A stretch of DNA of 64,000 nt from positions 1 through 64,000 of the forward strand of contig NZ_RXHU01000066.1 in NCBI RefSeq assembly GCF_003955665.1, written 5' to 3'. A model generated the notes under the pieces. It was not told the DNA's origin. It searched no databases and worked only from the letters and a program-made list of their open reading frames with translations. Below are positions 49,552 to 57,368 of this stretch, piece by piece (within the stretch, counting starts at the first letter, position 1; each line of letters starts with the position of its first letter). The position numbers were made by a program, and so were the translations under genes. Source of the stretch: Paenibacillus whitsoniae (GTDB lineage Bacteria; Bacillota; Bacilli; Paenibacillales; NBRC-103111).

Positions 49552-51984
49552 ATGGACACACTAGCAAGTACATATTATTTACCTTTGGTACTTTTTTCGA
49601 TCCTGATCGCGATTGTCGCATCGTTCGCTGCGCTTGACCTGGGGATTCGGATCCATCGTGCCAAGGGCTACGCACGGTACCTATGGGTGTCCGGAGGCGC
49701 TTTTGCCATGGGGATGGGCATCTGGTCGATGCATTTTATTGCGATGCTCGCCTTTCATTTGTCGATCCCTGTCACGTACGACATAGCTATTGTAATCAAA
49801 TCGATAATCCCGGCGATTTTGGCTTCGTGGCTGGCTCTGCATTTAATCAGCAAGCCGACGATGCGCGTATCACAAGTGTTCGTGGGTGCAACGTTGATTG
49901 CAACGGGCATTGTCTCAATGCATTATGTCGGCATGGACGCAATGGTGATGGGCGCAACGCTTACTTATAATCCGTTTCTGTGGGTGCTTTCCGTGATTGT
50001 CGCTTATGTCGTATCCCTGGCGGCACTTTATTTATTGTATAAAGTGAAGCAGCAGTCGGATTCACCAGGCATTTTTGTGAAAAAACTCGGCAGCGCTGTT
50101 GTGATGGGTCTTGCTGTCGTCGGCATGCATTATACAGGCATGTCCGCGGCTACATTTCGTCAGCATGGTCATGAAGCCATGGCGGTGAGCACGATCAACA
50201 ATACCCTTTTGGCGTATTTAGTTGGCTTCGGTGTATTATTTATATTAGGAGTGGCTTTCATCAGCACCTTTATCGATCGCCGATTTGAAACCCAATCGCT
50301 GATGTCGGAGCGTAAGTTTCGCGCCGTTGTGGAATCCGCAAACGATGCGATCATTTTGACGGACAATCACGGTACCATCATTTCGTGGAATAAAGGGGTG
50401 CATGCCATTTTTGGCTATGAGGAATCCAGCATTATGGGAAAAAGTCTCCTGACGATTATTTCTTTTGGCGATCAAGGGGAACAGGAGGAGCTGATTTCCA
50501 TGCGCTTGAAATCCGCCCAGTTGATAGGGAAAACCTGTGAAGTGCAAGGGATTCGCAAAGATAAAGCAATAATCCCGATCGAGCTCTCAATCGGCCTCTG
50601 GACAGATGAAGGAAAAACGTATTTTAGCTGTATTATGCGTGACATCACGGAGCGCAAACAGGCGGAAGAGAAAATTAATCAAATGGTCTATCTTGACCCA
50701 TTGACTGGACTCCCTAATCGCCATTTGCTGAATGACCGTTTAATTCATGCCTTGGATCAGGCGCAAGAAAATAAGCAGATGATCGGCATCATGTTTATCG
50801 ATTTGGATCGGTTCAAATATATTAACGATTCCTTGGGTCATGCAACAGGGGATAAATTATTAATCGAGGCCGCCAAACGTTTTCAAGATTGTGTCAGTAA
50901 ATTTGAAACTGTCTCACGCCAAGGCGGGGATGAATTTATCATTTTGTTTCCCAACACTACGTCAGACGAGATTACGAAAAAAGCGCGTACCATTGTTCGA
51001 GCCTTCGCGCAATCTTTTTCCATTGACGATAACGAGCTGTTTGTTACACCGTCCGTCGGCATCAGCATGTACCCGGGAGACGGCAACGATCTGGACACTC
51101 TGATTAAAAACGCGGATACCGCGATGTATCGAGTGAAAGAACTTGGCAAAAATAGTTTCCAATTCTATACGCCGGATATGAACGATGCCGTCTCTAAGAA
51201 AATGCAGCTGGAAATCGGGCTGCGCAAGGCATTGGAACGGGGAGAATTCCAAGTGTATTATCAGCCGCAGATCAATGTGGCAACCGGCGGCATTATTGGT
51301 GTCGAGGCGCTCATTCGTTGGCAGCATCCAGAGCTTGGACAAATATCGCCAGTTGAGTTTATCCCGATGGCTGAAGAAACCGGGTTAATTATCCCGATCG
51401 GGGAGTGGGTATTGAAAGAGGCGTGCCGCCAAAATAAAGAGTGGCAGGAACTCGGCTTTCCACCGATTCGCATGGCGGTCAACATCTCGTCCCGTCAGTT
51501 CCAGCAGAGCAACTTAATTGAAGTCGTAAGCCAGACGTTGAAGGAGACGGGACTCGATGCGAAGTATCTGGAGCTTGAGTTGACGGAAAGCATCATCCAA
51601 GATTCCAAATTTGCCATTTCCACAATGCAAAAGTTAAAGGGTATGGGGATCTTTTTATCCATCGACGATTTTGGAACCGGCTATTCTTCACTTAGCTATT
51701 TAAAATTGTTTCCCATTGACAGCTTGAAAATCGATCAATCGTTTACACGTAATATGTTTGAAAATGTTAAGGATGCCGCACTTGTTCATACGATTATTTC
51801 GATGGCGCATAATCTGGATCTCAAAGTGATTGCAGAAGGTGTTGAAACACAGGATCAACTGGCGTTTCTAGTGGAGAAGCAGTGCAATGAAGCGCAGGGC
51901 TATTTGTTCAGCAAGCCGCAGAATGCCGAGCATATCTCGGTGCTATTAAGAGACCAATCATCGCTTTCCAATAAAATGGCATGA
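49552..51984 (+). CDS. MHYT-PAS-GGDEF-EAL cyclic-di-GMP protein
   Basis: About 810 residues. An integral MHYT sensor with seven predicted membrane helices has three signature repeats (SMHFIAML, SMHYVGMDA, GMHYTGMSA; residues about 60-205), proposed to bind copper, oxygen or similar ligands. A PAS domain (about 260-375), a GGDEF cyclase domain with intact RQGGDEF (about 455) and an EAL phosphodiesterase domain with GVEALIRWQ follow. Both catalytic signatures look intact. The same architecture is found in B. subtilis YkoW. ATG 49552 follows AAGGAGA. Probably monocistronic; not at this position in B. subtilis. Confidence 0.94.
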   Translation: MDTLASTYYLPLVLFSILIAIVASFAALDLGIRIHRAKGYARYLWVSGGAFAMGMGIWSMHFIAMLAFHLSIPVTYDIAIVIKSIIPAILASWLALHLISKPTMRVSQVFVGATLIATGIVSMHYVGMDAMVMGATLTYNPFLWVLSVIVAYVVSLAALYLLYKVKQQSDSPGIFVKKLGSAVVMGLAVVGMHYTGMSAATFRQHGHEAMAVSTINNTLLAYLVGFGVLFILGVAFISTFIDRRFETQSLMSERKFRAVVESANDAIILTDNHGTIISWNKGVHAIFGYEESSIMGKSLLTIISFGDQGEQEELISMRLKSAQLIGKTCEVQGIRKDKAIIPIELSIGLWTDEGKTYFSCIMRDITERKQAEEKINQMVYLDPLTGLPNRHLLNDRLIHALDQAQENKQMIGIMFIDLDRFKYINDSLGHATGDKLLIEAAKRFQDCVSKFETVSRQGGDEFIILFPNTTSDEITKKARTIVRAFAQSFSIDDNELFVTPSVGISMYPGDGNDLDTLIKNADTAMYRVKELGKNSFQFYTPDMNDAVSKKMQLEIGLRKALERGEFQVYYQPQINVATGGIIGVEALIRWQHPELGQISPVEFIPMAEETGLIIPIGEWVLKEACRQNKEWQELGFPPIRMAVNISSRQFQQSNLIEVVSQTLKETGLDAKYLELELTESIIQDSKFAISTMQKLKGMGIFLSIDDFGTGYSSLSYLKLFPIDSLKIDQSFTRNMFENVKDAALVHTIISMAHNLDLKVIAEGVETQDQLAFLVEKQCNEAQGYLFSKPQNAEHISVLLRDQSSLSNKMA

Positions 51985-52076
51985 TGGATATATCCCGCTT
52001 AACTATGTTATAATGTTGTATTGGATTATCAACTGTAGGATGAACTAGATTGAAATAAAAGGGAAGTGAATTCAAC

Positions 52077-53663
52077 ATGTCACATGAGAACCGGAATACA
52101 TCGGACTTAAAATCCGACAAGGTGAAGGACTACTCCAAATACTTTGACTTCTCCGATGCAAAATTGATTAGTCAAGAAGACGGCAAGTCGACTTATCGCA
52201 TAAAAGGGCGCAATATTCAGATCAATGCCGCACCAAGCTATCGCGATGAGAAACAGCGAGGGAAAGAGGACGTTCAGGTCCTTTACGATTTTGCAATTCC
52301 GGATGATATGCAGGAATTCGGCCAAGGCAAGTATTATCTCATTGCTACGTATGGCTGCCAAATGAATGAGCACGATACGGAAGTCATGCGCGGCCTGTTC
52401 GAGCAGATGGGCTACCGTTCGACGGAAGATAAGCATGTGGCCGATGTGATTCTTTTAAATACATGTGCGATTCGTGAAAATGCAGAGGACAAAGTGTTTG
52501 GCGAGCTTGGTCACCTCAAGGCGTTGAAAGCGGAGAAGCCTGATCTGGTTCTGGGGGTATGCGGCTGCATGTCCCAGGAGGAAGCGGTCGTTAACCGGAT
52601 TATGCAGAAGCATCCGTTTGTCGATATCATTTTTGGGACCCATAATATTCATCGCCTCCCTGTGCTCCTCAAGGACGCGTACTTCAACAAGGAAATGGTC
52701 GTTGAGGTGTGGTCGAAGGAAGGCGACATTATTGAGAATCTGCCTAAGAAACGCGAAGGCATCCGCGCTTGGGTCAATATTATGTACGGTTGCGATAAGT
52801 TCTGTACGTACTGTATCGTTCCGTATACCCGTGGGAAAGAACGCAGCCGCAGGCCGCAGGACGTTCTCGCGGAGGTGCGGGAGCTGGCGCGGCAAGGTTT
52901 TCAAGAGATTACGCTGCTTGGACAAAACGTCAATGCTTACGGCAAAGACTTTGAAGATATAGCCTATACGTTCGGCGATTTGATGGATGATATCCGGAAG
53001 ATCGACGTACCGCGCATTCGCTTTACAACTTCACATCCGCGCGATTTTGACGATCACCTGATCGAAGTGCTGGGCAAAGGCGGCAATCTCGTCGAGCATA
53101 TTCACCTTCCTGTGCAAGCCGGCAATACCGAAGTGCTGAAGCGGATGAGCAGAAAGTATTCGCGCGAGCAATATTTGGAGCTTGTTCGCAAGATCAAAGC
53201 TGCAGTTCCGAACGCAGTGTTGACAACCGATATTATCGTCGGGTTCCCGGGCGAAACGGCAGAACAGTTCGAGGATACGCTTTCGCTTTACGATGAAGTT
53301 GGCTTTGATTTCGCCTTCACGTTCATCTATTCTCCACGCGAAGGAACGCCTGCGGCAGACATGGAAGACAATGTCTCGATGGAAGAGAAGAAGCACCGTT
53401 TGTACCGCCTCAATGAGCTAGTGAACAAACACAGTAAGTTGAGCAATGAGCGCTTGCTGAATACGGTAGTTGAGGTGCTGGTCGAAGGCGAGAGCCGGAC
53501 GAACGCGGATGTATTGGCCGGTCGTACGCGGTCGAATAAGCTGATTCATTTTACAGGCGATAAGTCTCTCGTCGGGAAAATGGTGAATGTGCAAGTTACT
53601 CACGCGCAAACGTGGATCTTAAAAGGTGAAATCGTTGCGCAGCCCATACAGTTGTCTATTTAA
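52077..53663 (+). CDS. miaB: tRNA-2-methylthio-N6-dimethylallyladenosine synthase MiaB
   Basis: 528 residues. It methylthiolates i6A37 of tRNAs. UPF0004 cysteines lie at TYGCQMNEHD, NTCAIREN and GVCGCMSQEE; the radical SAM motif is CDKFCTYCIVPYTRG and a C-terminal TRAM domain ends the protein. About 65 residues precede the first domain, typical of the Bacillus YmcB type. ATG after GGGAAGTG. Followed by ricA, as in B. subtilis (ymcB-ymcA). Confidence 0.96.
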   Translation: MSHENRNTSDLKSDKVKDYSKYFDFSDAKLISQEDGKSTYRIKGRNIQINAAPSYRDEKQRGKEDVQVLYDFAIPDDMQEFGQGKYYLIATYGCQMNEHDTEVMRGLFEQMGYRSTEDKHVADVILLNTCAIRENAEDKVFGELGHLKALKAEKPDLVLGVCGCMSQEEAVVNRIMQKHPFVDIIFGTHNIHRLPVLLKDAYFNKEMVVEVWSKEGDIIENLPKKREGIRAWVNIMYGCDKFCTYCIVPYTRGKERSRRPQDVLAEVRELARQGFQEITLLGQNVNAYGKDFEDIAYTFGDLMDDIRKIDVPRIRFTTSHPRDFDDHLIEVLGKGGNLVEHIHLPVQAGNTEVLKRMSRKYSREQYLELVRKIKAAVPNAVLTTDIIVGFPGETAEQFEDTLSLYDEVGFDFAFTFIYSPREGTPAADMEDNVSMEEKKHRLYRLNELVNKHSKLSNERLLNTVVEVLVEGESRTNADVLAGRTRSNKLIHFTGDKSLVGKMVNVQVTHAQTWILKGEIVAQPIQLSI

Positions 53664-53685
53664 TTGAACAGGAGTGTGTCCCTAT

Positions 53686-54150
53686 ATGTCCCATTGTGAT
53701 CATGACCATAATGATAACCAACCTCATAAATACGATGTTCCGGAGTTTACGAATACGGAAATGATCGTACGCGAGGACATTCTGGCGAAAGCGAAAGAAC
53801 TGGCGAATCTGCTGACGACTTCGAACGAGGTACAATTTTATCAAAAGGCGGAGAAGCAGATTGCTTCCAACACAGAGATTCAAACGCTGATCTCCTCGAT
53901 TAAGAAGAAGCAGAAAGAGATTGTTGCTTTCGAAACGTTCCAAAATGAGAAGATGGTTAAAAAAATCGAAGGTGAAATCGAGCAGCTGCAAGATCAATTG
54001 GATGAAATTCCGATTGTCAGCGAGTTCAAACAGACGCAAGAGGACATTAATTACTTGCTTCAACTCGTCATGTCGGTTGTACGCGATACGATTTCTGAGA
54101 AAATTAATGTAGAAGCCGGAGCGACGGAAGCTCCCAGTTCTTGCGACTAG
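53686..54150 (+). CDS. ricA: RicA (YmcA) with His/Cys-rich N-terminal extension
   Basis: About 154 residues. The YlbF/YmcA helical core (ILAKAKELANLLTTSNEVQFYQKAEKQI; KKQKEIVAFETFQNEKM; DEIPIVSEFKQTQEDIN) identifies RicA. In B. subtilis it joins RicF and RicT in the Fe-S-containing RicAFT complex that promotes RNase Y-dependent mRNA maturation, sporulation and biofilm formation. The C-terminal Cys (SSCD) corresponds to the Cys near the end of YmcA. The N-terminal ~28 residues (MSHCDHDHNDNQPHK) are rich in His, Asp and Cys and have no counterpart in the B. subtilis protein as I recall it. ATG 53686 lies 11 bases after AGGAG. Confidence 0.9.
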   Translation: MSHCDHDHNDNQPHKYDVPEFTNTEMIVREDILAKAKELANLLTTSNEVQFYQKAEKQIASNTEIQTLISSIKKKQKEIVAFETFQNEKMVKKIEGEIEQLQDQLDEIPIVSEFKQTQEDINYLLQLVMSVVRDTISEKINVEAGATEAPSSCD

Positions 54151-54170
54151 AATCAAGCAGAAGACAGCCA

Positions 54171-54219
54171 AATCGCCCTCAGCGCAGGCCCTAGCACTTG
54201 ATCTGAGCGGCGGTTTTTT
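54171..54219 (+). terminator. ricA terminator
   Basis: CGCC-CTCA (54174-54181) pairs with TGAG-c-GGCG (54204-54212), followed by GTTTTTTG. Confidence 0.65.
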
Positions 54220-54221
54220 GC

Positions 54222-54283
54222 AAGCTAAGGAGATTTTTCCGGAATAAGTACTGCTAATCCCGGAAAGCTCCCTAGAGTAGCTT
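54222..54283 (+). repeat. Imperfect inverted repeat before the ABC ATPase gene
   Basis: AAGCTA, GGAG and TTTCCGG on the left (54222-54242) pair with CCGGAAA, CTCC and TAGCTT on the right (54260-54283), with internal loops. It shares the core GGAG...TTTCCG / CGGAAAG..TCC with the element at 38243-38346. Confidence 0.55.
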
Positions 54284-54301
54284 ACGTGAAGGAGAGTTGG
54301 G

Positions 54302-55036
54302 ATGCTGACCGTTCGTAATTTAAGTAAAGTTTTCCCGCCGGATATTGGGGTACTGTCACAAATCAGCTTTCAAGTCGATCCAGGAGAGTTCATCGCCGTC
54401 ATCGGCAGCAGCGGAAGCGGGAAAACGACCTTGCTGCGCTGCATTAGCCACCAAGAAAAATGGACAACGGGTCAATTGATCTACCAGTCGAAGGATATTA
54501 CGAAGCCCAATCTCTGGGAACGCTTCAAACTGGGCAGAGACTTCGCGTATCTTGAAGAGAAGCCGGTGCTCAATCGAAATAAAAGCGCTGTCAAGAATGT
54601 GCTCAGCGGCAAGATTTATAAAGCCCCGCTGCGTATCCTTGCCGGGCTTACCTCGCGTGACGAGCATGTGGATAGTATGGACTACCTCGAAAAAGTCGGA
54701 CTTTTGGATAAAGGAGAGCGGAAAGTCGGTGAACTCAGCGGCGGGGAGCGTCAGCGCGTGGCGATAGCGAAAGCGCTGATTCTCGGACCTAAGGTGCTGG
54801 TCGCCGATGAGCCGGTTTCTGGACTGGATCCGAAGTCGACCGAATATATTTTACAGGATTTGAAATCGTTGTGTAAGGATCGCAATATGAGCGTCATTGC
54901 TACGCTGCATAATGTCGAGCTCGCGGAACGCTTCGCCACACGGATCTGGGGCGTTTCCGAAGGAAGAATCGTGCTGGATATCCCGGCTAGACCGCTTTCT
55001 TTGAAAGAAAAAATGCTCGTGTTTGGTACGATATGA
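54302..55036 (+). CDS. Orphan ABC transporter ATP-binding protein (PhnC-like)
   Basis: 244 residues. Walker A GSSGSGKTTLL, signature LSGGERQRVAIAKAL, Walker B VLVADEPVSGLDP and the switch His in ATLHNVELAERFA are complete. Sequence style (GEFIAVIGSSGSGKTTLLRCI; ERFKLGRDFAYLEEKPVLNRN; LAGLTSRDEHVDSMDYLEKVGL) recalls phosphonate-import ATPases such as PhnC. No permease or binding protein gene is adjacent. It overlaps the phosphatase gene by ATGA. Whether it serves a distant transporter or is a soluble ABC ATPase cannot be told. Confidence 0.88.
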   Translation: MLTVRNLSKVFPPDIGVLSQISFQVDPGEFIAVIGSSGSGKTTLLRCISHQEKWTTGQLIYQSKDITKPNLWERFKLGRDFAYLEEKPVLNRNKSAVKNVLSGKIYKAPLRILAGLTSRDEHVDSMDYLEKVGLLDKGERKVGELSGGERQRVAIAKALILGPKVLVADEPVSGLDPKSTEYILQDLKSLCKDRNMSVIATLHNVELAERFATRIWGVSEGRIVLDIPARPLSLKEKMLVFGTI

Positions 55037-55509
55037 TTAAGGTTTTATTCGTGTGTCTGGGGAATATTTGCCGATCACCGATGGCGGAAGCCGTGTTTCG
55101 CCATCAGGTTCAGGCCGCCGGGCTGGAGCAGCGGATTGAGATCGACTCGGCAGGGACGGGCGATTGGCATATTGGCCATCCCCCTCACCAGGGGACACGC
55201 GCCATTCTGGATCAGTATGCGATCAGCTATGCAGGAATGAAGGCTAGGCAGGTATGCAGCGATGACTTCACGTCATTCACTTATATCATAGCGATGGATG
55301 AGAGCAACGTACGGAATTTATCGGCATTTGCCCCGAAAGGCCAAGGAACGGCGTCAATTCACAAGCTGCTGGATTTTGCACCGAATCGCCGTGTGAAGGA
55401 CGTGCCTGACCCGTATTACACAGGGAATTTTCAAGAAGTTTATGAGATGGTTGAGGAGAGCTGCAGACGGTTGCTCGATCATATTGTGCGTGAGCATCGA
55501 TTGGCGTAG
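55033..55509 (+). CDS. Low-molecular-weight protein tyrosine phosphatase
   Basis: 158 residues. The P-loop CLGNICRSP (CX5R) is at the N-terminus; the general-acid loop KDVPDPYYTG is near residue 124. It resembles B. subtilis YfkJ/YwlE-type enzymes; YwlE acts on phospho-arginine, and a Thr in the loop marks that subgroup. The loop here has Ile at the corresponding place (GNICRS), which favours tyrosine rather than arginine specificity. Start overlaps the ABC ATPase stop. Confidence 0.93.
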   Translation: MIKVLFVCLGNICRSPMAEAVFRHQVQAAGLEQRIEIDSAGTGDWHIGHPPHQGTRAILDQYAISYAGMKARQVCSDDFTSFTYIIAMDESNVRNLSAFAPKGQGTASIHKLLDFAPNRRVKDVPDPYYTGNFQEVYEMVEESCRRLLDHIVREHRLA

Positions 55510-55516
55510 GAATAAT

Positions 55517-55550
55517 GAAGGGCAAGCCCTAGTGGCTTGTCCTTCTTTGT
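55517..55550 (+). terminator. Terminator between convergent genes
   Basis: GAAGGGCAAGCC / GGCTTGTCCTTC, a 12-bp stem with loop CTAGT and T-rich tail on the + strand. It lies between the phosphatase stop and the kinase stop and may serve both directions. Confidence 0.75.
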
Positions 55551-56815
55551 TATTTCAGCTGAAACAAAATGGAACAATTGGTACCGTGGTTCAGGGAGCT
55601 GGAGAACGAAATTTTGCCGTTCATCTTCCGGATGATACTCATGACAATGACGAGGCCGAGACCAGTTCCGTTTTCCTTGGTGGTATAAAATGGCTTGCCT
55701 AGCGATTTCAGTTGTTTATTCGACATGCCGATGCCTGTGTCCATGATGGAGATTTGCACGGTATTCGCATATTTGAGCGTTCGCAGGGAGAGCGTCCCGC
55801 CTGTGGGCATGGATTCGATCGCATTCTTAATGAGGTTAATTAAACATTGCCGCAGCTTCTGGGATTCGCCGAGAATATAAAGCGGGGCATCATACTCATG
55901 TGAAATATCGATGCTCACATTGGCATCGTTCGCATAAGGCATCATGAACCGGACGGTGGATTCAAGCTCTTCGCGAATATCGAGTTGCTCCCGGAGAGAG
56001 GTGGACGGCTTGGCGTAGGTGAGAAACTCTTCCAATAGCGAAGCGGCTTGCTCGACACCGGAAATGGCATGTTCTGCATATTTCTTCTTTTCAAAGGTAA
56101 GCTCAGGTTGAGCCAGCAGTTGCAAAAAACCGCGTGTTGTCGTTAGGGAGTTGCGGATTTCATGCGAGATCGTGGCAGTAGATTCCACCAGCATGCGGTT
56201 TCTTTCAAGCTCGAGAAGCTGCTCCCGCTGAACCTTATATCTGTGTACACTTTCGAGCAAAGCGACCATGATCCATAGTGAGAGTATGGCAAAGATGATG
56301 GTATATTGCACGTACAAGGATGCATAGGATGTCAGGTAGGCCGAAAATGGCGCGTACAAGAGCTGATAGATGAACATGATGCAAGTGGCATAGCTAATTT
56401 TATAAGGGAAAGAGAGTTTGGTCAGCCGCTTATGCAATAATACCGCGCAAAGGAGTAAGAAGCTCGAACTAAGCAGCGCTGGAACGAACTGGTCGCCCAG
56501 TACGTACAAGCAACCTGCATTTAAAGCGACCCATGTCATAAACGTGCGCAAAGGTCCCAGCGTCAACGAAACCATAATGATGGAGACGGGAAGCATTTGC
56601 AGCGAATAGACGAAGGGATCTGAACCGGCAAAGTTCCAATAGAGCAAGCTGAAGAGGAGTAAAATAGTGCCAAACAACAGCTTTAATCGAAGCGTTTGAT
56701 TGATGAAATGGGGAGCAAGCACAAGATGCAGGAGCGCTGCGCTCATGAAATACAGCAAACCTTGCAGTTCGCTGCCAATGATGGAGTAAAGCAAGAGGTA
56801 CCATCCTTTCCACAA
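55550..56815 (-). CDS. Membrane sensor histidine kinase (sporulation-kinase-like)
   Basis: 421 residues. The N-terminal ~190 residues hold about six membrane helices with short loops and no large extracellular sensor domain. The kinase core has the H box ATISHEIRNSLTTTRGFLQLL, N box LINLIKNAIESM, G1 MDTGIGMS and G2 GTGLGLVIV. The HEIRNSLTTTRGFLQL sequence is of the type found in KinB/KinD and other kinases that feed the Spo0F phosphorelay. No response regulator is adjacent, consistent with an orphan phosphorelay kinase. The start is probably TTG at 56815, 11 bases after AGGA. The only clear minus-strand gene in the window. Confidence 0.9.
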   Translation of the reverse strand: MWKGWYLLLYSIIGSELQGLLYFMSAALLHLVLAPHFINQTLRLKLLFGTILLLFSLLYWNFAGSDPFVYSLQMLPVSIIMVSLTLGPLRTFMTWVALNAGCLYVLGDQFVPALLSSSFLLLCAVLLHKRLTKLSFPYKISYATCIMFIYQLLYAPFSAYLTSYASLYVQYTIIFAILSLWIMVALLESVHRYKVQREQLLELERNRMLVESTATISHEIRNSLTTTRGFLQLLAQPELTFEKKKYAEHAISGVEQAASLLEEFLTYAKPSTSLREQLDIREELESTVRFMMPYANDANVSIDISHEYDAPLYILGESQKLRQCLINLIKNAIESMPTGGTLSLRTLKYANTVQISIMDTGIGMSNKQLKSLGKPFYTTKENGTGLGLVIVMSIIRKMNGKISFSSSLNHGTNCSILFQLK

Positions 56816-56841
56816 TTCGACAAAAATCCTATGATTTCTAC

Positions 56842-56869
56842 ATTATCTCATGGAATTTCATCGAATCAA
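56842..56869 (-). promoter_or_regulatory. Candidate promoter of the histidine kinase gene
   Basis: On the minus strand TTGATT (56869-56864), 16 bases, GATAAT (56847-56842), 27 bases before the TTG start. It is divergent from the small Cys-rich gene. Confidence 0.45.
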
Positions 56870-56913
56870 GAGAAATCGGCGTTTTATTATGCTAAAGATT
56901 TGATAAAGTCTTC

Positions 56914-56942
56914 TGGTCAATCGGAGAGCCACCGCGTATAAT
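56914..56942 (+). promoter_or_regulatory. Candidate promoter of the 55-residue protein gene
   Basis: TGGTCA (56914-56919), 17 bases, TATAAT (56937-56942). The predicted start would be near 56949, ten bases before a cre-like site. Confidence 0.5.
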
Positions 56943-56958
56943 AGAAAAAAACACGTTG

Positions 56959-56972
56959 TGCAAACGTTTACA
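56959..56972 (+). promoter_or_regulatory. cre-like site (CcpA)
   Basis: TGCAAACGTTTACA fits the CcpA consensus TGWAANCGNTNWCA at all positions but one. It lies just downstream of the predicted transcription start, where CcpA binding usually represses. Confidence 0.5.
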
Positions 56973-57005
56973 ATATGGCTATCCGAAACCAGGGAGAGAT
57001 GTGCG

Positions 57006-57173
57006 ATGCGGAGCTGCTCACATGTGTGCGGAATTGTATTTAACCCGATTGAAAACGATTATGTAGACGTATGCGAGGAGTGTGGGGGGACCGAGGAGGA
57101 AGCGCAGGAGGAGCGAGAATCTGCCAGTTTCTATTTAGGACAGTGTGGATTAATCATGGACTATTTGCTGTAA
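57006..57173 (+). CDS. Small Cys-rich protein, unknown
   Basis: 55 residues. CSHVC at 4-8 and CEECGG at 23-28 give a possible CxxxC-CxxC metal site, followed by a Glu-rich stretch (GGTEEEAQEERESA) and a hydrophobic C-terminus with one more Cys. ATG 57006 is behind GGGAGAG with good spacing; an in-frame upstream ATG at 56958 is embedded in the cre-like site. I do not recognise a family. It sits between two cre-like sites and upstream of the fused oxidoreductase genes. Confidence 0.6.
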   Translation: MRSCSHVCGIVFNPIENDYVDVCEECGGTEEEAQEERESASFYLGQCGLIMDYLL

Positions 57174-57182
57174 ACGGTTGCA
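57169..57182 (+). promoter_or_regulatory. Second cre-like site
   Basis: TGTAAACGGTTGCA, one mismatch to the CcpA consensus. It overlaps the stop codon of the small Cys-rich gene and lies about 125 bases upstream of the predicted start of the oxidoreductase transcript. Confidence 0.45.
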
Positions 57183-57189
57183 AAGTTAA

Positions 57190-57231
57190 ACGGCTTCGCC
57201 GTCCTTCGAGGACGGTGCATTTACTGATGCC
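57190..57231 (+). promoter_or_regulatory. Overlapping, mutually exclusive hairpins
   Basis: ACGGC/GCCGT (57190-57202), CCGTCC/GGACGG (57199-57215) and GCAT/ATGC (57217-57230). The first two share CCGT at 57199-57202, so only one can form at a time. No T run follows. Confidence 0.55.
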
Positions 57232-57275
57232 TTAGAGCCACGTCGAGGATATACTTCTGTTAGGCTAAAAAAAGG

Positions 57276-57303
57276 TTGCTTACCCGCTATTTCTTGTTAC
57301 AAT
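57276..57303 (+). promoter_or_regulatory. Promoter of the fused oxidoreductase genes
   Basis: TTGCTT (57276-57281), 16 bases, TACAAT (57298-57303), 65 bases before the start codon. Confidence 0.55.
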
Positions 57304-57368
57304 GAAAATAGATTTACTATTCATACTTTTCACTCTAAATGCAGTTCACTTCTGAAAGGAGACCATGC

